From an uncultured Coriobacteriaceae bacterium (GTDB taxonomy: Bacteria > Actinomycetota > Coriobacteriia > Coriobacteriales > Eggerthellaceae), in NCBI GenBank assembly GCA_900550385.1, contig URRZ01000094.1, positions 1 through 7,514 on the forward strand: a stretch of 7,514 nt of DNA, given 5' to 3'. Shown here piece by piece: positions 1 through 5,066 of the stretch. The position numbers were made by a program, and so were the translations under genes. The notes beneath the pieces were generated by a model. That model was given only the letters and a program-made list of their open reading frames with translations, searched no databases and was not told where the DNA came from. Every line of letters starts with the position of its first letter. The stretch's first letter is position 1.

Positions 1-1468
1 TCTCGCGGTGGCGGATCTCGCGCACGGGCGATCCCGTCTCGGCGGCGCGCCGATCCGCCTCCTGCTCGACCATCTGGCGCAGGTTGATCTTCTTGTTGCC
101 GACGAGGATGTCGTTGGCGGGGATATCGCGGATCATGCGCGACACGCGGCAATACGCCGGCGTTGCCAGAAGGTCGCTCGCCAGCACGTCCATCAGCTCG
201 CCTTCGTCGTAGGGGCGCCACGATCCGTCGCGGAAGCGCGCGACGAGGCCGGTTCCGTCCACTAACGCGCAGGGGTAGAGCTTCACCTCGTCGGGCACGA
301 GCGCCGGATCCCCCATCAGGCGCAGGTAATCCTCCTTGTCGCCGTCGGGCGTGGCGCCTAGGAGGTTCACCATGAAGTGCGCGTGCGTCTTGAACCCGAA
401 CAGGCGGGCGAGCTCGAAGGCGCGGCGGATGGCGCCGACCTCGACGATGCGACGGTTCGCCTCGAGGATGCGCTCATCGAGGCTCTGGATGCCCATCTGC
501 ACCTTGGTGGCGCCGAGCCTGCGCATCTCGGCGAACGCCCGCGCATCGACGGCGTCGGGGCGCGTTTCCATCACCAGCCCCACCACGCGGTGCGCCCCCT
601 GCTCGTTGGCGGCGTGCTGGCGCTCGACGTCGGTCCAGCCGGCGACCTGCCATGCGGCGGCGTCCTGCCAGGGGGTTCCCTCGCCGTACAGTTCGGGAAA
701 GACTTGGTTGTACGTGATGCCGTCCCGGTTCACGCGCTGCTGCGCCTGCGCGACGCGGCGCGCGCAACCCTCTTCGTCGCGCGGGATGCCGCTGCGCCCG
801 CATCGCGCGCGCCTCTCGGCGGCGCTCGCTTCGGCACGCTGCGGGTCGGCCGCTTCGTTGAGCGCGCGGAACAGCTCGGCGACGAACCAGCGGCGGTAGT
901 CGGCGGGGTAGTCGGTCCACGAGCCGCCCAGGATGATGAGCTCGACCTTGTCGGTGACGTGCCCCATCTCGTTGAGCGCGCGCAGGCGCGATGCGACCTG
1001 CAGGTACGGGTCGAACCAGTTGCGCTCGGCGCGTTGGCAGGCCGGCTCGTCGGCCACGTAGCTTTTCGGCATGCGCAGGTCGTTGGGGCAGTACAGGCAG
1101 TCGCTCGCGCACGGCCAGGGCTTGGTGATCACGGCGATGGTCGCCACGCCCGAGGCGGTCCGGCGCGGCTTCACCTGCAGGAGGCGCAGAAGCTCCCGCT
1201 CCACGGCGGGCTCGATGCCCCAGCCCTCCCAGCGCGCGGGCTCCTCGCTTTTGACGCGCAGGTAGAACGGCATCAGGTGCTTTTTCGCGATATGGTCCTC
1301 GTTGCGGGCGATCCCTCGATTGGCCGCCCGGATGAGCGCCGCCAGCCGCTTGTCGCCCACATGGGGCGCGTCGGCGCCGCCTGCTCCGGAGCCGTTGGCG
1401 GCGCGCGCATCGGCAGCGCGCAGCTCGGTTACGGCCTGCAGGATGATCTGTTCCAAACGCGACTCCAT
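1..1468 (-). CDS. Elp3-family tRNA wobble-uridine carboxymethyl synthase (radical SAM part; 3' end outside window)
   Basis: Elp3 is a radical SAM/acetyltransferase enzyme that adds a carboxymethyl group to C5 of tRNA uridine 34. From the ATG at 1468-1466 the frame is open for 489 codons and runs off the left edge. Visible features are a three-cysteine cluster motif C120-x3-C124-x2-C127 in the context TKPWPCASDCLYCP; KSY at 135-137; DPYLQV at 153-158; the strand KVELIILGG at 174-182; ETRPD at 301-305; QMGIQSLDE at 324-332; and EVKLYP...GTGL at 394-408. These follow the family's order. RMIRDIPA at 444-451 matches the end of the radical SAM part, so the GNAT domain should lie beyond the window. 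Residues about 205-285 form an insertion not present in ordinary Elp3. The ATG has no Shine-Dalgarno sequence but sits just after a -10 box, suggesting a leaderless message. It is divergent from a Trm9-like methyltransferase. Family assignment is firm; the tRNA substrate is inferred. Confidence 0.92.
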   Translation of the reverse strand, partial: MESRLEQIILQAVTELRAADARAANGSGAGGADAPHVGDKRLAALIRAANRGIARNEDHIAKKHLMPFYLRVKSEEPARWEGWGIEPAVERELLRLLQVKPRRTASGVATIAVITKPWPCASDCLYCPNDLRMPKSYVADEPACQRAERNWFDPYLQVASRLRALNEMGHVTDKVELIILGGSWTDYPADYRRWFVAELFRALNEAADPQRAEASAAERRARCGRSGIPRDEEGCARRVAQAQQRVNRDGITYNQVFPELYGEGTPWQDAAAWQVAGWTDVERQHAANEQGAHRVVGLVMETRPDAVDARAFAEMRRLGATKVQMGIQSLDERILEANRRIVEVGAIRRAFELARLFGFKTHAHFMVNLLGATPDGDKEDYLRLMGDPALVPDEVKLYPCALVDGTGLVARFRDGSWRPYDEGELMDVLASDLLATPAYCRVSRMIRDIPANDILVGNKKINLRQMVEQEADRRAAETGSPVREIRHRE

Positions 1469-1476
1469 GACCCCGT

Positions 1477-1505
1477 ATTGTAGGGGAGCGCGTCCGTCTT
1501 GTCCC
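1477..1505 (-). promoter_or_regulatory. Promoter of the Elp3 gene (predicted leaderless)
   Basis: Read on the minus strand, a -35-like GGGACA (1505-1500) is followed after 17 bases by TACAAT (1482-1477), five of six matches to the -10 consensus. Only 8 bases separate the -10 box from the ATG at 1468, so transcription would begin at or within a base or two of the start codon. Seen by eye; no start site is proven. Confidence 0.55.
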
Positions 1506-1527
1506 GGCGGCGCGGTGCGCGAACGGG

Positions 1528-1533
1528 TAGAAT
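1528..1533 (+). promoter_or_regulatory. -10 box for the Trm9-like methyltransferase gene
   Basis: TAGAAT lies in otherwise GC-rich sequence, 41 bases before the ATG at 1575, and would give a leader of roughly 30-35 bases. No good -35 hexamer is seen at 16-18 bases upstream. The oppositely directed Elp3 -10 box is about 45 bases away, so the two genes share one compact divergent promoter region of 106 bases (1469-1574). Confidence 0.4.
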
Positions 1534-1574
1534 TGGCGCAGCGAACCCCACCCGACGAAAGGCGCCGCCGCATC

Positions 1575-2408
1575 ATGGATCCCCGTATCAGCGACATGCT
1601 CAGACGGCTGAACAACGAGTTCTACCGCCGGTGCGCCCCTTCGTTCTCGGAAACGCGCCAAGCCCCTTGGGAGGGGTGGCGCGCCTGCCTGCCGCATCTG
1701 CGCGCGGCAATAGCCGGCGAGGCGGGCGGCGGGAAGCTGTCGCTCGTCGACGTCGCCTGCGGCAACGGGCGCTTCGAGGCGTTTCTCGCGCAGGAGCTTG
1801 CCGGGATCGGCGTGCGCGCGGTGGGGCTCGATTGCTGCGACGAGCTGATGGGGGAGGCCCGGGCGGCGGGTGCGACCTTCCGGCATTTCGACGCGATGGA
1901 GGCGTTGGCCTGCGGGATCCCCTGGAGGGAGGCGCTTGCGGAGCTCCCCGGCGCTTCCCGGGACGCGCCTTTCGCGCCGTGCGACGCGGCGGTCTGCTTC
2001 GGCTTCTTCCACCACATCCCCTCGCGTGCGCTGCGCGAGCGGGCATTGCGCGAGCTGCTGGACCTGGTGCGCCCGGGCGGCACCGCGATCGTGTCGCTGT
2101 GGTGCTTCCTCGAGGATGAGCGCCTCTCGCGCAAGGCGCAGCGTTCGCATTCCGAAGCGCTGGCGGCCCTGGCGCCCGCCGTCCGGGCCGAGCACGGCAT
2201 CGACCTCGCCGCCGAGCTGGAGGAAGGCGACCGTTTCCTCGGCTGGAAGGACGCCCCCGGCCTATGGCGCTACTGCCACAGCTTCGACGACGGCGAGACC
2301 GACCGCCTCGCCGCGACGGTCGCGGACACGGCGGATGCGGTCGCCCGCTTCCGCTCGGACGGGAAATCGGGGCGCCTTAACGCATACCTCATCTTCCGGA
2401 AACATTGA
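1575..2408 (+). CDS. Class I SAM-dependent methyltransferase resembling Trm9/ALKBH8 (tRNA wobble-uridine methylester)
   Basis: A 277-aa protein with a class I methyltransferase fold. Motif I is D59-V-A-C-G-N-G-R66, the acidic ribose-binding residue is D86 in VGLDCCDEL, and the motif IV/post region is DAAVCFGFFHHIP (137-149), followed by LLDLVRPGG. The N-terminal segment N13-x-x-F-Y...FSETRQAPW (24-32), the HH at 146-147 and the SLW after the glycine turn resemble Trm9 and the ALKBH8 methyltransferase domain. Those enzymes methylate carboxymethyluridine-34 made by Elp3, the divergent neighbour here. The open frame extends upstream to 1302, but that stretch is antisense to Elp3; ATG 1575 follows the intergenic promoter, with a weak GAAAGG about 12 bases upstream. 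The methyltransferase fold is clear; the Trm9-like role rests on motif resemblance plus neighbourhood. A generic Methyltransf_11 enzyme is the alternative. Confidence 0.85.
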   Translation: MDPRISDMLRRLNNEFYRRCAPSFSETRQAPWEGWRACLPHLRAAIAGEAGGGKLSLVDVACGNGRFEAFLAQELAGIGVRAVGLDCCDELMGEARAAGATFRHFDAMEALACGIPWREALAELPGASRDAPFAPCDAAVCFGFFHHIPSRALRERALRELLDLVRPGGTAIVSLWCFLEDERLSRKAQRSHSEALAALAPAVRAEHGIDLAAELEEGDRFLGWKDAPGLWRYCHSFDDGETDRLAATVADTADAVARFRSDGKSGRLNAYLIFRKH

Positions 2409-2413
2409 TCTGC

Positions 2414-2419
2414 CACAAT
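2414..2419 (+). promoter_or_regulatory. Possible -10 box for the ThrH gene
   Basis: CACAAT lies 5 bases after the methyltransferase stop codon and is the only A/T-rich hexamer in the 102-base gap before the ThrH start. No matching -35 element is visible, so readthrough from the upstream gene is equally possible. Confidence 0.25.
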
Positions 2420-2474
2420 GGGCGCATCCTCCCCGCGCCGTCGGTTCCGAGGCCGTGGGGAAGGCTGGAAAGCC

Positions 2475-2493
2475 GCAGGGCGCGCGTCCCTGC
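2475..2493 (+). repeat. Short inverted repeat in the ThrH leader
   Basis: GCAGGG (2475-2480) and CCCTGC (2488-2493) are perfect complements separated by 7 bases. They form a 6-bp GC-rich hairpin ending 5 bases before the ribosome binding site of the next gene. There is no T tract after it, so it is not an intrinsic terminator. It could modulate translation or be chance in GC-rich DNA. Confidence 0.3.
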
Positions 2494-2498
2494 CGTTG

Positions 2499-2506
2499 AA
2501 AGGAAG
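2499..2506 (+). promoter_or_regulatory. Ribosome binding site fixing the ThrH start
   Basis: AAAGGAAG sits about 6 bases before ATG 2511. It selects that ATG over the in-frame upstream ATG at 2418, whose extra 31 residues have no family counterpart. Confidence 0.7.
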
Positions 2507-2510
2507 CCCT

Positions 2511-3110
2511 ATGAACCTGGTGTGCCTCGATCTGGAAGGCGTGTTGGTTCCCGAGATATGGATCGCGTTCGCCGAAGCCACCGGCATCCCCGAACTGGCG
2601 CGCACGACGCGCGACGAGCCCGATTACGACAAGCTGATGGCGTTCCGCTTGGGCATCCTCGACGAGCACGGCCTGGGCCTGCCGCAGATCCAGCAGGTCA
2701 TCGAGGGCATCGACCCGCTGCCGGGTGCGCGCGCGTTCCTCGACGCGCTGCGCGAGCGCACGCAGGTCGTCATCATCAGCGACACGTTCGAGCAGTTCGC
2801 ACGCCCGCTCATGCGCAAGCTGGGCTGGCCGACGCTGTTCTGCAACACGCTGCATGCCGACGCGGATGGACATGTGACCGGCTACACCATGCGCTGCGAG
2901 CAGTCCAAGCTCACCACCGTGCGCGCGTTCCAGAGCTGCGGCATGCAGACCATCGCCGCCGGCGACAGCCACAACGACCTGGCCATGATCCGCGCCGGCA
3001 AGGCGGGGTTCCTCTTCCGCAGCACCGACGCCATCAAGGCGGACAACCCGGACCTCCCCGCCTTCGAGGACTACGACGACCTGCTGGCGGCGATCACCGA
3101 GGCGCTGTAG
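2511..3110 (+). CDS. thrH: ThrH: phosphoserine phosphatase / homoserine phosphotransferase (HAD family)
   Basis: A 199-aa HAD-superfamily protein, close to the roughly 205 aa of Pseudomonas ThrH. The N-terminal stretch CLDLEGVLVPEIWIAFAE (5-22) is nearly the same as in ThrH: D7 is the predicted phospho-accepting nucleophile, and position 9 is Glu as in ThrH rather than the Asp usual in HAD enzymes. Other motifs are TTRD and DYDxLM (32-43), motif II SDTF (90-93), the conserved Lys K133, and motif IV GDSHND with D152 and D156. ThrH removes phosphate from phosphoserine and, in Pseudomonas, can transfer it to homoserine, linking serine and threonine synthesis. The protein is cytosolic, with no signal peptide or membrane segment. 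It is flanked by 102-base and about 105-base gaps and shows no obvious functional tie to its neighbours. The family is confident; which of the two activities dominates is not visible. Confidence 0.92.
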   Translation: MNLVCLDLEGVLVPEIWIAFAEATGIPELARTTRDEPDYDKLMAFRLGILDEHGLGLPQIQQVIEGIDPLPGARAFLDALRERTQVVIISDTFEQFARPLMRKLGWPTLFCNTLHADADGHVTGYTMRCEQSKLTTVRAFQSCGMQTIAAGDSHNDLAMIRAGKAGFLFRSTDAIKADNPDLPAFEDYDDLLAAITEAL

Positions 3111-3130
3111 CGCGCGCCTGCGCGGTTCGG

Positions 3131-3136
3131 TACAAT
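3131..3136 (+). promoter_or_regulatory. -10 box of the formate dehydrogenase operon
   Basis: TACAAT, identical to the Elp3 -10 hexamer, lies 21 bases after the ThrH stop and about 80 bases before the first operon gene. No convincing -35 hexamer is present at 17 bases, which would fit a promoter needing an activator. It overlaps the left arm of a dyad (3132-3151). Confidence 0.45.
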
Positions 3137-3151
3137 CGATCCGTCTATTGT
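3132..3151 (+). promoter_or_regulatory. Dyad-symmetric candidate operator at the formate dehydrogenase promoter
   Basis: The sequence reads ACAATnGAnnnnTCnATTGT: 7 of 10 positions in each half are mirrored, giving 14 of 20 symmetric bases. It covers the end of the -10 box and the expected transcription start, the usual place for a repressor site. It does not match the FNR or CRP consensus I know, and the regulator is unknown. Confidence 0.35.
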
Positions 3152-3207
3152 CTGTTGCCGCCGCGCGGGGCCGACGCCTCGTCCCAACCCGTCCGGCGTG
3201 CGTAAAC

Positions 3208-3215
3208 GAAGGGGG
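3208..3215 (+). promoter_or_regulatory. Ribosome binding site of the flavoprotein gene
   Basis: GAAGGGGG is a Shine-Dalgarno-like run (AAGGGGG against AAGGAGG, allowing a G-U pair). It abuts ATG 3216 directly but lies 9 bases before the in-frame TTG at 3225 and 6 before CTG 3222, so it argues for a start slightly downstream of the ATG. Confidence 0.4.
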
Positions 3216-5066
3216 ATGGGCCTGTTGCCGCTGCTTTCGATCGAGCCGCGTTCTGCCGCCGATGCGCGCCTGGGTTCCACGGCGGCGCGCTTCGCGCGTC
3301 GCGTCGAGGCGCTGCCGCCGGGCATCTGCCCTGTGGCCGCCCAAGCTGCGCTTCTGCATGCCGGCGCCGCCCAGACCTGCGGAAAGTGCGTTCCCTGCCG
3401 CGACGGGCTGCCGCGCTTGGCCGCGATGGTCGACAGGATCGCCTCCTGCGAGGCCGACGCGTCGGCGCTCGGGCGCTGCCGCGAGCTTGCCGAGATGATC
3501 CGCGATACGTCCGATTGCGCCATCGGCTACGAGGCCGCCGCCGCGTTCCTTGAGGGGCTCGACGAGTTCGCAGACGAGTTCGCCAGCCACATAGCGCGGC
3601 GTCGCTGCACCGAGGGCATCGGGCAGTCGGTTCCCTGCGAGACGCGGTGCCCTGCGCATGTCGACGCCCCCGGCTATATCGCGTTGGTGGCGGAGGGGCG
3701 CTACGCCGAGGCCGTCAACATGGTGCGCAAGGACAACCCGTTTCCCACGGCATGCGCGTTCGTGTGCGAGCACCCCTGCGAGCAGCGGTGCCGCCGCACG
3801 CTCATCGACGCGCCCATCAACATCCGCGGCATCAAACGCTTCGCGGTGGACAATGCGCCCGCCGACACGGTGCCCACCCCGCCGCGCAGCGTGGACACGG
3901 CGCGCACGGTCGCCGTCATCGGCGGCGGGCCGAGCGGCCTCACCTGCGCCTACTTTCTGGCGCTCATGGGGCATCGCGTGACGGTGTTCGAGGAGCGCGA
4001 CCAGCTGGGCGGCATGATGCGCTACGGCATTCCCGCCTACCGCTTCCCGCGGCAGCGCCTCGACGAGGACATCCGCGGCATCCTTTCCGCCGGCACGATC
4101 ACGATCCGCTGCGGCGAGCGGGTCGACGCCGCCCATATGCGCGAGATCTCCGACGCCTACCATGCGGTGTACGTGGCGATCGGCGCGCAGAAGGGCAAGA
4201 AGCTCGACATGCCCGGCTCCGACGCCGAGGGCGTGATGTCGGCGGTGGAGATGCTCGGCCGCATCGGCGACGGCGACTACCCCGACTTCACTGGCAAGGA
4301 CGTCGTGGTCGTGGGCGGCGGCAACGTCGCCATGGACTGCGCGCGCACCGCCGTGAGGGCGAACGCGAAGTCGGTGTCGGTGGCGTACCGCCGCCGCAAA
4401 GAGGACATGACGGCGCTTCCCACCGAGGTCGAGGCGGCCATCGCCGAGGGCGTGGAGATGATGGTGCTCATGGCGCCTTCGGCCATCGAGGTCGACGAGG
4501 AAGGCCGCGCCCGCGCGCTGGTCTGCCAGCCGCAGCACATCGGCTCGGTCAAGCGGGGGCGCCCGGCGCCGGTCGCCGCGGACAAGCCGCCCGTGCGCAT
4601 GCCGGCCGACGTGGTGCTGATCGCGGTCGGGCAGGACATCGACGCCGCGCCGTTCGAGGAGTGCGGGATGGCGACGACCTGGGGCCGTTTCGACGCCGAC
4701 GAGCACCTGCGCGCGGCGGGTGGTCCGGGCAACGTGTTCGTGGGAGGCGACTGCCAAACCGGGCCGGCGACGGTCATCAAGGCCATCGCCGCAGGCAAGG
4801 TCGCCGCGCGCAACATCGATGCGTACCTGGGCTACAGCCACAAGATCGCGTGCGAGGCGTCGGCGCCCGAACCGCGCCCCAACGACCGCACGCCGTATGG
4901 GCGCGTGGAGCTGATCGAGCGCCCCGCGCGCGAGCGCCGCGCCGATTTCGAGGACGTGGAGTTGGGAATGAGCTTGGAGGAGGCGCGGCAGGAGTGCGGG
5001 CGTTGCCTGCGCTGCGACCGTTTCGGCGCCGGGGCGACTGAAGGGGGCAGGCAGCAGTATGCATAA
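3216..5066 (+). CDS. Chimeric NuoF-tail/GltD-like NADPH oxidoreductase subunit of formate dehydrogenase
   Basis: A flavoprotein of about 616 aa, predicted to pass electrons between NADP(H) and the formate dehydrogenase encoded next. Residues about 35-120 resemble the C-terminal [4Fe-4S] domain of NuoF: C55-x2-C58-x2-C61 and C101 in CAIG. Residues about 135-200 carry the paired cluster cysteines of GltD/NfnB (C141, C145, C180, C184, C188, C192). An FAD Rossmann motif GGGPSG is at 236-241. A second nucleotide fold has GGGNVAMD (367-374) followed by YRRRKEDM (391-398), whose arginines fit NADPH. A late FAD motif, GGDCQTGPATVIKAI, starts near 511. The tail has C594-x2-C597-x2-C600. NuoF's own FMN/NADH domain is absent. 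The start is uncertain: ATG 3216 is used, but TTG 3225 is better spaced from the ribosome site, and GTG 3198 is also in frame. It overlaps fdhA by 8 bases. Domain calls are firm; the NADP preference is inferred. Confidence 0.9.
   Translation: MGLLPLLSIEPRSAADARLGSTAARFARRVEALPPGICPVAAQAALLHAGAAQTCGKCVPCRDGLPRLAAMVDRIASCEADASALGRCRELAEMIRDTSDCAIGYEAAAAFLEGLDEFADEFASHIARRRCTEGIGQSVPCETRCPAHVDAPGYIALVAEGRYAEAVNMVRKDNPFPTACAFVCEHPCEQRCRRTLIDAPINIRGIKRFAVDNAPADTVPTPPRSVDTARTVAVIGGGPSGLTCAYFLALMGHRVTVFEERDQLGGMMRYGIPAYRFPRQRLDEDIRGILSAGTITIRCGERVDAAHMREISDAYHAVYVAIGAQKGKKLDMPGSDAEGVMSAVEMLGRIGDGDYPDFTGKDVVVVGGGNVAMDCARTAVRANAKSVSVAYRRRKEDMTALPTEVEAAIAEGVEMMVLMAPSAIEVDEEGRARALVCQPQHIGSVKRGRPAPVAADKPPVRMPADVVLIAVGQDIDAAPFEECGMATTWGRFDADEHLRAAGGPGNVFVGGDCQTGPATVIKAIAAGKVAARNIDAYLGYSHKIACEASAPEPRPNDRTPYGRVELIERPARERRADFEDVELGMSLEEARQECGRCLRCDRFGAGATEGGRQQYA

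Noticed and set aside
377..1483. A 368-codon plus-strand open frame opposite Elp3
   Set aside because: The minus strand here carries unmistakable Elp3 motifs; this frame is its mirror and has no domain.
1302..1574. N-terminal extension of the methyltransferase frame
   Set aside because: The extra 91 residues are antisense to the Elp3 start and would lie upstream of the predicted promoter; family resemblance begins after ATG 1575.
474..2195. A 573-codon minus-strand open frame spanning the divergent promoter region
   Set aside because: It is out of frame with the real Elp3 gene (start 1468), runs through the intergenic promoters and is antisense to the methyltransferase; its composition is low-complexity Arg/Ala/Gly.
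3111..3124. CGCGC-GCCT-GCGCG hairpin after ThrH as a terminator
   Set aside because: The stem is only 5 bp and no T tract follows; it is likely chance in GC-rich DNA.
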